DNA from: Tetraselmis striata | Taxonomy: Eukaryota > Chlorophyta > Chlorodendrophyceae > Chlorodendrales > Chlorodendraceae | Reading direction: 5' to 3' | DNA: 64,000 nt | Assembly: GCA_006384855.1 (NCBI GenBank) | Contig: VCJN01003055.1 | Location: forward strand, 40,549-104,548 | Part shown: piece by piece, positions 39,141 through 50,500 of the stretch | How the letters are laid out: every line of letters starts with the position of its first letter | Numbering within the stretch: the first letter of the stretch is position 1 | Notes under the pieces: model-generated | Told to the model about the DNA's origin: nothing | The model's input: only the letters and a program-made list of their open reading frames with translations | Databases searched by the model: none | Translations under genes and position numbers: made by a program

Positions 39141-39895
39141 TTTGTATTTGAAAAGCAACAAAAATGCCAGTTGTTACATGGCCAGATCAGCTAGTTGAAC
39201 GGCCCGCCCTGGCCAAAGCCCACCACCCCACCTACCGGGCCCGGGACCTTGCAAGGGGCTAGGGGTTGGGTTTAAGGCCATGAACATGCCCTAGGAACAG
39301 TGCGGGCCCCTTGGGAACCAAGGTCTTGCTGGGGTGTGTAGGGCACCTTAAACATGCTAACAGCTTTCATTACGTTTGTTGTACCCGTATGTTCGCCCAG
39401 TACTACAGGCGTCAAAAATATTGAACGGGTTTTCAACGGCCTAGAGAGGATTCAAATCGTTGTTCTGCGCGGTACTAGTACGAGATACAAATATAGTTTA
39501 AAAAATCTGCGGGCAGTGGTCACTTTCAAGCTAAGGCATGAGGCCTAGCTCCCGTGCCCGCGAGACGGGGTTCGTCTCCCGTCCTAACTGGGCCTACGCG
39601 TCTTCGCGAGCTCGGCTCCAGTAGTGAGATGGAATTGTACGCGCGAACCACGGTGCGCGGACTTCGGGACCGTCCCAGGAGCAGCGGGTGCAACTACGAC
39701 GTACCTAGAGATCACCGCCACAGCATGACGTTATGTACCGCACGTCCGCACCCTTATATTGCGATTACTTCCAATCAACTCCAACTTCTCCATTTCCAAC
39801 CGGCCCTTAACACCGGGCGAAGTACAGCGTATGTACTAAATCCGGGCGAGCCGGCGCGGCTACTGGTACAATTAGAGTGATCCTCCTGCGAAACG

Positions 39896-41790
39896 GTGGA
39901 CCGTCCGACGACTGGACGCCCCACCACCAGGCCAACTGCCGGCTTGTGCCCACAGTGGCGTGAAGAGCAGGCCCTCCAGGAGGACACCACCACAGCCAGC
40001 ATGGACACAGACAGATCTGAGGAGCAACATGACGCCGGGGTCGGCACCTTTCTGGCCGCGCTACGAGGCGGCAGAGTGCAACAACCAGCGATCCGCACGG
40101 TCGTAACTGCAAGAAACTTCGCAGGCACCCAACTCTCACCAGCAACCCGCTGTCACATACGCGTGCTACAACGCCCATCCCACCTACTTCTCACCGGCCT
40201 CCCAGCCGGCACGGACGATGCCCCCCATGTGGCCCTACTGTTCGGCGATCTGGTGGCCCAGCACCAAGTATGAACGAGGAGTCGTGCGGCCGGACTGTGA
40301 ATAACCTGATCCGCACCCTCAGCCCCAAAATCGGAGTTCAAATACTACAAGCAGACATCAGAGTGGTGACTCGCCGTCCCCCCAAACCCAACGCCGCTAC
40401 ACTGAGCGGCATAAGGCTCCCCACCACCACCGGGTCCGTCATCCTACGACTGGCCCGCAGGGAAACAGCCGTGAAGGTTCTACATACCCAATGGACAGGA
40501 GAGGGCACAACGATCCTTGACCGCTAGGGCCGCCGCTGCTCCACCTGCCTGCTCGGAGCTCCACACCTCGACGACATTGAGCGGCCGGTACACCATGTGT
40601 GGCTTCGCTCCCCCGTGTTCAGAGGCATCACGGAGGCCGACATGTTGCTGCGCCTGGCGGAGGGCCTCCTCCCAGCGTACGACCAACCCCAGCCGAGCGA
40701 AGCGGCGACAGACCAACCGGCGGCGACACCAGCAGACGCCTTGGCACTCGCTGGAGTGCGAGCCTGGGCCGAGTACGAGGCCAACACAGACGCGGACGAC
40801 GCCGTCATCTGCCCCTCGACCCGCACACTGCTGGCCTTCCTGGAGGTCCGAGAGGTGTGGAAAGCCCGCCGCTCAGCCGACTCGGTGCGCCTCGAACTCC
40901 TCGATCCTGAGGCGGCGCGCCTACTCCATGACGTGTGCCGCGACGCAGTACTGGCGCTGCCGTTTGGCGACCAGTCGCAAGGCCGAGTAGTGATCCAAGT
41001 CACAATAGAACACAACGAGGACCGAGAGGACCATCCAACCACCTCACTCCCAGGAGTACTGCCCCCGGCGCTGTCCAAACAGTTCTTCCGATGCGCAATG
41101 ACGGCCAGAGCGATCTGCACCGGCCCTCTGGCCGACCTGGAGCTGCCGACGGTGGAGCAGCTGGCGGAGGCCATCGCAGCTACCATCAGCCAGCGCACCA
41201 TCACACCCCCGGAGCTGCAACACGCGCATGCGCAGTGGCTGACGGACACCATGACAGCTGCCGGCGTCGAGATATACCTCCACCACACAGAACCGACACT
41301 ACTACGCGTGGGAGACGACAGCCTCTGCGCCATCTCCCTCGGCAAAGAAGACGAGGAGTTCGCTGACACTCTGCGCCTGGCAGTGGCCCTTATCTCCCAT
41401 GTCGCGCTACTGCGGGCGATACGCCTTCGCACCATCGTCATCTACCTCACAGAGTCCGAGATCGACCCCTCGGAGCTGCTCATCCACCCCTTCAGCCTGA
41501 CGATCCGCGAGGCGGAAGAATTGGGAAACAACACTGGCCACAACCAAATCCGACGCGCAGCGACAGGCTTGCGAAAGAAGGCTCGGAAGACCGCCCCAGC
41601 GTCCCTCGCCCTGCGAGCCACCGGACGCCCAATCTACACCCTCACCCTGCAGCTGACCGCCCACCACCACATCATCATCGCACTGTGAGATTCAGATGTG
41701 ACATACGGGTGACGAAGCACTACTACTAGCGACTATTATTTATCCGTGAAGGCTGCTGGTGGCGGCACGTCCATCCAGTTACGTGCGAGT
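39896..41790 (+). mobile_element. Unclassified element remnant with A/C-rich ORFs, right part
   Basis: The sense strand is A/C-rich, unlike host exons. It holds small ORFs (39896-40273 and 40270-40527) and a 363-codon ORF (40597-41688), then a terminal region whose first 22 bp (41685-41706) recur exactly in reverse complement at 49.34 kb with further patchy similarity. No RT, integrase or transposase is visible. It looks incomplete. Confidence 0.5.
40597..41688 (+). CDS. 363-residue ORF of the unclassified element, function unknown
   Basis: Open reading frame MWLRSPVFRG..HHHIIIAL. The middle (about 90-290) looks globular, with alternating helical and hydrophobic beta-like segments (for example RVVIQVTIEHNED and RTIVIYLTESEID). 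The C-terminal third is basic (RRAATGLRKKARK). No known motif recognised. It could be an ORF1-like RNA-binding protein of a retroelement or a structural protein of a transposon. It stops only a few bases before the conserved terminal sequence, as expected for the last ORF of an element. Confidence 0.45.
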   Translation: MWLRSPVFRGITEADMLLRLAEGLLPAYDQPQPSEAATDQPAATPADALALAGVRAWAEYEANTDADDAVICPSTRTLLAFLEVREVWKARRSADSVRLELLDPEAARLLHDVCRDAVLALPFGDQSQGRVVIQVTIEHNEDREDHPTTSLPGVLPPALSKQFFRCAMTARAICTGPLADLELPTVEQLAEAIAATISQRTITPPELQHAHAQWLTDTMTAAGVEIYLHHTEPTLLRVGDDSLCAISLGKEDEEFADTLRLAVALISHVALLRAIRLRTIVIYLTESEIDPSELLIHPFSLTIREAEELGNNTGHNQIRRAATGLRKKARKTAPASLALRATGRPIYTLTLQLTAHHHIIIAL

Positions 41791-41799
41791 ACATCCGGC

Positions 41800-42390
41800 G
41801 TTATTGCCGGCGGGCGATAAATCCTTTTTGTCATCATTCTGGTAGTCGTACGAGCCCGGTAAAATGTTACATGGCACTGACGTACAAGGTACAAGGTTGT
41901 CCGTGCAGTACCGGGTAGTACGCGATATATTTATTACGCCGGTACCGGGTATCTAGTACCCGGTACCCGGTACCCGGGCACGATGGAGAGTGGTCCTGTG
42001 GATAACTACGACTATTAGTACATGGGAGCGCAAATCTCAGCCGTACTATTCGGCCAAAGTGGGGAATTTTGTGTACATTATAGCTAGTACTGTTGAACGG
42101 GCCTGCCAGCCGTCCGATCAAAGGTCATCAGATGGGCGGTTTGGCTGCCATGTTTTGCCAAAGAGTGCTCACGTTACATAAATATTCGCGAGGGGGAGGG
42201 CGGGGGCAGGCAGCGGTTTGCCGAAGAATGATTGAATTACAATATTCGCGACAGCTGCCATCGGGGAATGTGGCCCGGCGGGGGGGGTGGGGGGGCGGGC
42301 GGGCGTGGTCCCCCCGCCGCCCCCGCGCCCCCCCCCCCCCCCCCCCCCGCCGCTCCCGCCGGGGGAGTGAGGGGAGGGGGGTAAGGGGGC
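41800..42390. other. Intergenic, simple-sequence rich
   Basis: ggtacc-type short repeats at about 41940-41978, a G/C homopolymer cluster at about 42280-42350, and no gene. Confidence 0.5.
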
Positions 42391-42395
42391 GGGGG

Positions 42396-42671
42396 CTACT
42401 GCTTGTTCTTGTTCTTGCGTGCCCGGGGGACCCTCCGCTTCGACGATCTCGCTGCCTCCGCCTCCGCCTGCGCCTGCGCCTCCGACTCCGCGACCGTCAG
42501 TTTCTTACCTCGGCGTTTCTTCACTGGCCTCTTCCGCTTCTTGTCATCCCTCAGTGTCTTCACCACCCCGGGAGGCTGTGCCGTCGACGACGCCGCCATG
42601 AGCTTCCTTACCTTCGCGTCGGGACGCCCCCTGTGCCCAGACACCCACAACAAGCCACAATCGTTTCGCCT
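42396..42671 (-). other. Lysine/arginine-rich open frame, possible extra exon or 3' UTR
   Basis: RPDAKVRKLMAASS..KKRKRPVKKRRGKKLT..AQAEAEAARSSKRRVP..KNKNKQ-stop looks like a basic nuclear tail. It follows directly downstream of the small gene at 42672-42961 and may be an alternative last exon of it. Confidence 0.3.
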
Positions 42672-42961
42672 TTAAGCGGCTGAGGATGCGGCCTCCTCGG
42701 CCACCACGAGTTGCGCCGCTGGCACTGTGGAAGCCTTGGCGTTGAGGTGGGCCTTACGGCGCTCCCGGACGAACCTGCGCGCGGCACAAGTTAGCCACGA
42801 GTGGGTGCGTGCTAATGTGGAGGATGGAGTGTTTTGTTGCGCGCCCACCTTGTCACGCGTTTCCTCATGTCTTTCTCGTCCTCCTCGATGCCGGCGGCGC
42901 GGACACGCGAGACAACAAGGCTCGCCGCCCACTTTTGCCCGGGGGGGGCGAGGTCGGCCAT
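42672..42961 (-). CDS. Small two-exon candidate gene, function unknown
   Basis: Exons 42961-42849 and 42774-42672 join in phase 2 (donor ACAAG|GTGGGC, acceptor CGCGCAG|G) into 71 residues: MADLAPPGQKWAASL..IEEDEKDMRKRVTRFVRERRKAHLNAKAS..EEAASSAA. A tryptophan followed by a charged helix and basic residues suggests a nucleic-acid-binding helix. The short intron (74 bp) and consistent codon bias support it. It may extend 3' into the basic frame at 42396-42671. I cannot exclude a transposon fragment. Confidence 0.4.
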
Positions 42962-43393
42962 GGCGCTGTGAGCGGTGAAGGGGGGGGGGGGGGGGGGGGG
43001 CGGCCGAGGTGGAGAAACTAACACCCAGTCGACGACCGCCTTCCGCAGCAGTCAACGACACATCGGAGGCGAGGAGCAGCGCGCCACTACTATTTATATG
43101 CACGTATTGTCAAGAGCTAGTCGGTGCGGCATTGTGTCGGTGTAATTTCGCAATGTTTATTGTTGAAGTAGCACGGCGTAATGGATACGGCGAGTGAATC
43201 CGGGATAACGTGTGCGACAAATGTGCGCGCGCATCGTTGTGCGGCGGTGTGCGGCGGTGTGCGGCGGTGTGCACCGATGTTAATATAGTGTGAATATTAT
43301 ATCGGCCGTAGACGATCAGGTCTGGCAGCACCGCCCGTGCTTGTAAATAAGCGACAATGGATCTAGTCTCCCGCTAGTCTGTGCACCGCCAGT

Positions 43394-44530
43394 GCACTCC
43401 GCAAGCCTCGCCTCCATCCGCGTCGGAACCGGTAGTAAGTGTTGTTGTGTGCGCACATCGTGACAACATTACACGGTGGCAATTGCAATTATTAGCGGTG
43501 GATAATGTGAAGGCGTTTTCGAAATCGACAGAGAATGAGGCGGTGCTGGCGGAGTGCATTGGCGGTGCATAGAATAGCGTGTTGCTGGGGTTTTGGCTGC
43601 ATCGGACGCCGTATTCCCACCCATCCGGCACGGAATGTCCGGTTTTTACACATTTGTGTGTTAATAAAGTGTGAATATTACGCGTCTTTTACGCCGGGTG
43701 GATGGGCATCCGGCGTCCGATGCACCCCAATTATTTGCAGCACGCTACTCTACGCACCCCCAACGCACTCCGCAAGCCTCGCCTCCATCCGCGTCGGAAC
43801 CGGTAGTAAGTGTTGTTGTGTGCGCACATCGTGACAACATATTACACGGTGGCAATTGCAATTAGCGGTGGATAATGTGAAGGCGTTTTCGAAATCGACA
43901 GAGAATGAGGCGGTGCTGGCGGAGTGCATTGGCGGTGCATAGAATAGCGTGGTGCTGGGGTTTTGGCTGCATCGGACACCGTATTCCCACCCATCCGGCA
44001 TGGAATGTCCGGTTTTCACACATTTGTGTGTTAATAAAGTGTGAATATTACGCGTCTTTTACGCCGGGTGGATGGGCATCCGGCGTCCGATGCACCCCAA
44101 TTATTTGCAGCACGCTACTCTACGCACCCCCAACGCACTCCGCAAGCCTCGCCTCCATCCGCGTCGGAACCGGTAGTAAGTGTTGTTGTGTGCGCACATC
44201 GTGACAACATTACACGGTGGCAATTGCAATTAGCGGTGGATAATGTGAAGGCGTTTTCGAAATCGACAGAGAATGAGGCGGTGCTGGCGGAGTGCATTGG
44301 CGGTGCATAGAATAGCGTGTCCCTGGGGTTTTGGCTGCATCGGACGCCGTATTCCCACCCATCCGGCACGGAATGTCCGGTTTTCACACATTTGCGTGTG
44401 AATATATATAGTGTGAATATTACGTACGCGTCTTTTACGCTGGGTGGATGGGCATCCGGCGTCCGATGCACCCCGAATCTCACCAACACGCTACTCTACG
44501 CACCCCCAACGCACTCCGCCAGCCCCGCCT
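43394..44530. repeat. 370-bp satellite, three full units plus the start of a fourth
   Basis: gcactccgcaagcctcgcc starts at 43394, 43764 and 44134, and a diverged start lies at 44511, so periods are 370, 370 and 377 bp. Units 1-3 are nearly identical. Each contains an imperfect foldback: tgcatcggacgccgtattcc.. pairs with ..ggcatccggcgtccgatgca across about 65 bp. Confidence 0.95.
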
Positions 44531-44627
44531 CTTTCCGCGCAGGTCCTACGTTCCATTGTATGTATATACATACGTACATGTACTGCTCCGAAACCAGCCC
44601 AAACTTAATGAGTGCACAAGTGTAAAT

Positions 44628-44628
<1 letters not shown>

Positions 44629-44660
<32 letters not shown>

Positions 44661-44777
44661 GGCGGCGGGGCATCCACTCACACATACCCCGGCGATGCAT
44701 GACAGATATTACATGCCGTGGCGGGTCGGCGGGCCGACCCGGCGGGCCGACCCGGCGGGGGGGGGGGGGGGGGGGGG
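44629..44777. repeat. Two long poly-G tracts with a gggccgacccgg repeat
   Basis: G runs at about 44629-44659 and 44757-44777 surround a duplicated ggcgggccgaccc motif (44728-44755). Confidence 0.9.
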
Positions 44778-45344
44778 CGTCTATTCAACTACACGTGCGA
44801 CAGTGTCGTTTCGGGGAGCAGTATATGTGCCCGGCCTCATTTATACCGCCCCCTACCTGCGCTGCATGGTCCACCCCTACGAATTACTTAGCACAAACCG
44901 CCATTACTTAATAGGAACCTAGCACAGCCAGGCTTATATGCCCGCTTTGCCGATCAACTTCTACGCACTTTCCGTCCCTTAACCGCCGGACATGGGGGTT
45001 AAGCCGCCAGCCTCGGCAGTTGCTTAGCCAGACTTGGCATCCCGTACCGTGTCCATGGCTTCGCAGCTCTGCCGCCGGCACACGCCGAGTCCGGCGCTTG
45101 CTGCCGCGGGGTTGCGCACGCATGCACGCACGGTAATACGCCGCCGACGCCGCCACGCTTATTTCCACCACCTTCGCCAGCCGCAGCTTCGCACGCCTTT
45201 CCGCCGACATACGAAACGCACGAATCCCCCCCCCCCCCCCCCCCCCCCGTCCCCGCGTCATGTATATTATATTCGAGGCGACTATGCGGGGCGCAGCACA
45301 CGCCGCGGCTTGGGTCGGCGGAGCGGCAGGCGGCGGGAGCCCTA

Positions 45345-46151
45345 ATGGCCGGGCAGTATTCACACCCACACAGGCACCGCCGCTCACCTCCGACGCGGAT
45401 GAACCGCCTCCCAAAGGAAACATGCCGGTTGGTGGTAATCCCAGCAGGCGTGGGGTGCCGGCGCCGGTACTGGTGCGACGGAGCTGTCGCGTCAGGAACC
45501 GCACCGCATGTGGAGCAACACATGGCGGTGCCGGCCCCACCTATGTCTAGGGCCACCTCCTCACAACACCCCGCCACGACGGCGTCGGCCACCGCCGACG
45601 GCGCCGTTGCGGGGGGGGACGCCCTGCCAGGCGACGATGATGCGCCTGGTGCGCCGCGTCAGGAGGCGGAGGAGGCTGTGGTCGAGGCGACTGATCGGGC
45701 TGAGGGGGTTGTCGAGGCGAGCGAGGCTGCGCTCGCGCCACCCGCCCCGCAGCCACCTGCGGGACATGCCGACTTGCTCGTCGCTATGTTGACCGGAGCA
45801 CTACGAGCAGTGGCGGGAGGCGGCCACATGCACTATCATGTGCGTGTCCTGGCCGGACGCCCGTCATGCGTGGACTGCGGCCAACGGACGGACTGGGAGT
45901 GTTGCGGCGACGGCACCCCGGCTTTGTGCGGCCCCAAGTACCCATGCATGGCGACCCATCAGCGGGCAGTCCCCTGCCCGACCACGGCCACGGTGAGGGC
46001 GGAGTTCCGCCATGTCAGGGACGCGTTCCACGACGCGACTCGCGCCGCCGTGTGTGAGGCTTCCGAGAAGGCACGCGCGGCTGGTAGGGTGCGCAGGGTG
46101 AGGCGGCGGACGGCCCAGGAGCTGAAGGAGAGCGAGACATGCCGTCAGTGA
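45345..46151 (+). CDS. Cys-rich C-terminal fragment, possibly PiggyBac-like transposase
   Basis: 268 open codons. An Ala/Glu/Asp-rich middle leads to GRPSCVDCGQRTDWECC..PALCG..YPCMATHQRAVP (about 165-205). Paired cysteines followed by LC and C..TH resemble the Cys-rich zinc-binding tail of PiggyBac-like and some other DDE transposases. A basic helical end RVRRVRRRTAQELKE follows. No catalytic core was seen upstream, so this is a fragment or a host protein of another kind. Confidence 0.35.
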   Translation: MAGQYSHPHRHRRSPPTRMNRLPKETCRLVVIPAGVGCRRRYWCDGAVASGTAPHVEQHMAVPAPPMSRATSSQHPATTASATADGAVAGGDALPGDDDAPGAPRQEAEEAVVEATDRAEGVVEASEAALAPPAPQPPAGHADLLVAMLTGALRAVAGGGHMHYHVRVLAGRPSCVDCGQRTDWECCGDGTPALCGPKYPCMATHQRAVPCPTTATVRAEFRHVRDAFHDATRAAVCEASEKARAAGRVRRVRRRTAQELKESETCRQ

Positions 46152-46189
46152 GGTCGGGCGCAATGTCATTGGGTGGGGCACACGGACGT

Positions 46190-46505
46190 GTAACACTTGC
46201 ACTTTGCGCGTACTGCTGGGTTACATCCAAGCGGTGTCACACTATGCAACCGGAAAGGCTGCGTTGCTACTGCAAACGATGCTACGCCTCACTCGGTAGC
46301 AACCGCTGCCCCGCCTATCCCACAGCCGCTGCCCCCCCCCCCCCCCCGCGCGCGGGATCCCCGCCATCAGCAGCTTGCACTTGCACTTTGCGCGTACTGA
46401 TGGGTTACATCCAGGCGGCGTCACACCGGAAAGGCTGCGTTGCTACTGCAAACGATGCTACGCCTCACTCGGTAGCAACCGCTGCCCCGCCCATCCCACT
46501 CGGGA
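46190..46505. repeat. Tandem duplication with a unit of about 185 bp
   Basis: acttgcactttgcgcgtact..ggttacatcca and the following ccggaaaggctgcgttgctactgc..ctcactcggtagcaaccgc occur at about 46192-46320 and 46374-46500 with near identity. Confidence 0.9.
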
Positions 46506-46866
46506 TGCTGAGAGCAGCTAAAGGGCACCGGGGGCGGGGCAAGAGGGAGCAGGGCCAATGATTGTGGAAGAGCGGGGACCCGCTTGCATGCCATCGTATT
46601 ATATCTTGCACAATATCTGTTGCTGCACTCATATCTCACATCACTAGCTTAGCTATAGTGATCCCCCCCCCCCCCCCCCCCCCCCCGCACCGCGTACGCA
46701 CAAGCCTGGGTATACGCATCAACTGCCCGCCGGGATGAGAAACTGGTATTGGTAGTGTGTCTGTTGGGTGGAGGGGGGGCAAAAGAGCTGCCAATTGCTG
46801 CCAAGCTGGTGCGTTACATTGGGGCAGGCGCTGGGCAGACAATTGGGGCTCGCTTCAGAGCATTGT

Positions 46867-48800
46867 CTAGTGCCTATGCGGCTGCGCCGCCTCCGCCGCA
46901 TGCAGACTCTCCGGGCTCACCAGCACCGCCACCTCAGTCATGCGGCCCTGCATCCCGCAGCCCGCCGCCGCCAGCCAGATCAGAGGTATCCAGAAGCCAG
47001 TGCTGGGGTTGTTGCGGCATGACCGCATAGTTTTCAGCGGCTGCCGTCCACAACTTGTAATGCATCCCTTTCCGCCGATTCCGCTGTATGCGCTGTCTTG
47101 GCGCCGCGCTGCCCCGGCCGCCGCGCCTTGGCGCCGCGCTGCCCCGGCCGCCGCGCCTTGGCGCCGCGCTGCCCCGGCCGCCGCGCCTTGGCGCCGCGCT
47201 GCCCCGGCCGCCGCGCCTTGGCGCCGCGCTGCCCCGGCCGCCGCGCCTTGGCGCCGCGCTGGGTATCGAGTCCTCCCCTCCCTAGTGAGCGCGTCCACCT
47301 GCGCCTTGCGCTCGGGGCCGTCCTCCTCCGTCACCACATTCTGCAACCCCCACCGCGTGACGAACCACGCAGCTCCTTGCAGGCGCTTGTACATGTTCCC
47401 AAGCACCGCCAGTCGTGACACCGAACGCACCACCGCTGGGGACGCGAGCTCCTTCTCGGGCATGATCGCCTTCACCCGGGCCTCCTCGAGGAGCGGACCG
47501 GCGTTAAGAATGGAAAACGTTTCCATGTGGTGCAAGCAGTCCTCCATGACCCAGCCGGGCTGCACCGTCACCTTGCCTGACCCTGCAGTCATGGAGGGGA
47601 ATGCCGTCACGCCCACGCCCACGCCCACGCCCGGGGGGGGGGGGGGGGGGGGGGAGGGGTTTACCTTTCGATTCTTGGACACTGCAAACGAAGGGCGCAA
47701 CCCGCGTTCAAAGTTGCTGGGTATCGGGACTAAAGCCTGGCGCCGGTCTTCCTGCTTCATAGCTCGGAATCCAATGTGGCCCTACACGGTGACAAATTTC
47801 CTCCAGAAGTCCCTTCCCAAGCCAAAAAAAACAGGTGGAACGGCGCGAGGGGGAAGAGGTTGACCATGCTGACATAGCCCCGGACCACATGCACATGGCA
47901 CACGCCATGGCAGCTAGTGTTCTGCTTGGCCTCCGCCAGCCGGGTTGTGTTGACCGCACGCCGGGCAAGGTGCGTGATTCACTAGACAAGTCATCGCCTT
48001 CATGGACGGTTACCAAGCGAGCCTCCCCGTCCGCATCCACAGGGGGGTGCTCCTGGGCAGCCGTCATAGCCTCCACAACCTGCCACGCCGACCGGGCGGG
48101 TGCGTGTGATTCCATACAACCGCAGTTGAGTGGTGCCACCAGCACGCAGGCCGGGCCCACTCACCTCTGAACGCAGAAGGCCCACAATGCCCCCGTCCTC
48201 GAAAACAGCGCGCCACTGGGTCGCCCCGCCGTAGTCCTCCAACACCCACTCGGTAACGACGCCGGTTATCACGCCGTAGTGCCATACTCCCCGGAACTTC
48301 TTGGCGATGACCTTCATGTAGAAGTCGCCGGGATCGCCTTTCCATATCACGCCCTCATCGCGGGTTCCACGCCCGCCGGCGGCCACGCAGGCGCGTCGAT
48401 GTCCATACCGTCTTCGCCAACGGGGTCCTCCCCCACGCCCATCACATCGTCCACCTTCGAGCCGCCGTCGTCCGAGACCGGCGCCGGCGGGCCGTTTCCG
48501 ACGGCTGCAGCTACTCCTGCTGCCGCCCCTGTTGTTGTTGCTGCTGCTGCTGCCGCCCCTGCTGCTGCTGCTTGTGATAAGGCGGCCTTGCGGCGCAACT
48601 TAGCCGCACGCTTCAACGAGTGGCTACAGTTCGGGAATTTTAGGAAGTGCCGCTCTCGCGCCATCTTATCACAAGTGCCCGTCACGTTGCCCCGGCAGTG
48701 CTTGCATGAGTACACGCCATCCTTCGACACACTCGCTATCCATCCCTTTGCCGGCATGCCTGCTGCCGCGCGCGGGGGGCGGGGGGGGGGGGGGGGTTGA
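46867..48800 (-). CDS. Candidate multi-exon gene with Cys/His and Tudor-like segments (tentative)
   Basis: Minus-strand coding pieces in order: about 48760-48380 (MPAKGWIASV..YSCKHC..RHFLKFPNCSH, a C-x2-C..H..C pattern like BED-type fingers), about 48360-48157 (DFYMKVIAKKFRGVWHYGVIT..WRAVFEDGG, Tudor/chromo-like, with a good donor GAG|GTGAGT), a piece ending 47665 (SNFERGLRPSFAVSKNRK, donor CGAAAG|GTAAAC), and about 47585-46867 (PGWVMEDCLHHMETFSIL..LGNMYKRLQGAAWF..). The last piece runs into a 30-bp minisatellite. Exon joins other than the donors are not settled. BED-like plus chromatin-like parts suggest a transposon-derived or chromatin protein. Confidence 0.35.
47096..47262. repeat. 30-bp minisatellite, about 5.5 copies
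   Basis: Unit cttggcgccgcgctgccccg plus gccgccgcgc repeated with no visible change. It stays open in several frames (10-residue repeat). Confidence 0.97.
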
Positions 48801-48919
48801 GAGTTGGGGTGGATGTAACCCACCACCGGCAGGCAACACAGATGCGAGTGCGCGGCTGTCCGCGCTTGATTCAACGGTGAGCGGCGGTGACCGTGAGGCG
48901 ACCCCATACTTCATGCGCG

Positions 48920-49235
48920 TGCTGGGGCGTTACACAATCATCAGCAGTTAGGGCGGCTGCATTAAAACGCGCACCTACGAACACCACCTACCGCCTACCA
49001 CCTACCGTACCACCTACATCCGCCCACACCTCCGCCCGTCGTGCCGCACATCGCCGCACACCGCGGGGTCAGCGGTCAGCGATGTGCGGTCAGCGATGTG
49101 CGGCGATGTGCAATGAGTGCGTACATCCGCCTGTACTTAGCCCGGGTGCTCCGCGTCGGCGGGCGACACGCGAGCCCGCGTGCGCATATCAATTTGATGA
49201 AATTATGGAAACGAGAAATTCATATAGTACTTTAC
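48920..49235. other. Intergenic, short repeats
   Basis: Contains cacctaccgc-type and gcggtcagcgatgt-type short tandem repeats at about 48985-49110. No gene seen. Confidence 0.5.
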
Positions 49236-49239
49236 AGGT

Positions 49240-50500
49240 CGCGCGCGATAGTCGTCGCTACTGGGTATGAAATCCACGTCCCTCGTCCGTCCCGTATCGT
49301 CCCCGTATGTCGTCGTTCGTCACCAGTAGGGCACACTTGCGTCACATCTGAATCTCACAGTGTCGGTGGCACCCGCAGCACCGACAGAACATACCAGTGG
49401 CGCTAGACAGTGTCGACACTGTGCGGGAAGATCAAGGCCGCGGCAGCCCCGGCACCAACCGAGAGGCGCCCTGCCGACACATCGCCAGCCCCACCATCAG
49501 CAGACCCAATCCAACTGCTACTTCCCGCGACCCCAGCAACCCAGACCGCACCCCAGGTCCGCGACGCTCCCCCCCATGGTTCGAGCACGTACCACCGAGG
49601 AGCGGAGCGGTCGCAGACGCAGTGGCAGCCATCGACCAGCGCGGAGCAGCAACATAGCGCGCCCCCGGAGCAGCCCACCCAGCCCCTACACCTTCAGCCA
49701 CAGCCCAAGCGGCAACTGTCATGCCGGTAGCGCAGGCGGACGAGGAGGAGGAACTGGAGCTCAACTACGAGGAGAACGACAGCGCCATGGAGGTGAACAC
49801 CACCCAGGGCGAGGCAGCAGAGACACCAAGTCCGGCAGACATATCCCTCGATTCTCCCCGGCGCTCGACAATGCACCGCACATTCCGGGAAGGCACACCC
49901 CATGGCACCGCAGAGAGACTGGCAGGACTACACCACCTCACCACCGCAGCGACAGAGCTGCTCGCCCAATCCTCTCCTACCAGCAAACCCGCAATAGCCG
50001 CCAACCTGGCCAGCCTCACAGCGGAGTCCCACCAGCTGTGCAAACCAAAGCGCATCTCCATCCAGTTGGAACGTCATCCCAGCCAACCCACCCAAACAGT
50101 CAAAGGCAAGACAGTCACAGCAGCTAAGATCAAGAAGAAGCAGCCCATCGGCCGCAGCCGCTCGGACGGCGCCACCCGCAACCGTAGCAGAAGCAAGCCA
50201 CGCCTCTCTGGCACCCGCAGCTCAGACAATGGATAACATACGATGATGCAGCCCACCCATCCAACAGCTCGCATCAGTAAGCTGCTAAGCGAGCCACTGC
50301 AACAACAACCAAGCCAGCTGCCCCAAGACCACCGCCCACCACTAACCATGTGCCCGGTGCAGCTCATACACCACCCACACGCGGAGACTCAAACACACAC
50401 ACAGAACACACACCGCCGATTCCCACAGCCACCACAGACAACACCTACCCAATTCCATGTCGGAGGGCACCGCAGCCCCCACCAATCATACTAGCCGGCT
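49240..50500 (+). mobile_element. Unclassified element remnant with A/C-rich ORFs, left part
   Basis: 49240-49367 is a reverse-complement relative of the terminal region at 41685-41790 (22 identical bp, then patches). It is followed by A/C-rich plus-strand ORFs, notably 49721-50236 (171 residues: acidic start EEEELELNYEEND, then a basic SRSDGATRNRSRSKP end) and 50243-50494. Composition and lack of introns suggest an ORF1- or gag-like region. No enzyme domain seen. Confidence 0.45.

Noticed and set aside
39541-39600. ggggttcgtctccc-like T-loop that could suggest a tRNA
   Set aside because: No acceptor stem, A box or anticodon arm could be placed around it.
40524-41441. 305-codon minus-strand ORF
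   Set aside because: Ser/Arg-rich shadow of the plus-strand 363-residue ORF.
43374-44310. Repeated small ORFs of about 90 codons on both strands
   Set aside because: They are the 370-bp satellite read in open frames, with no start context or coding bias.
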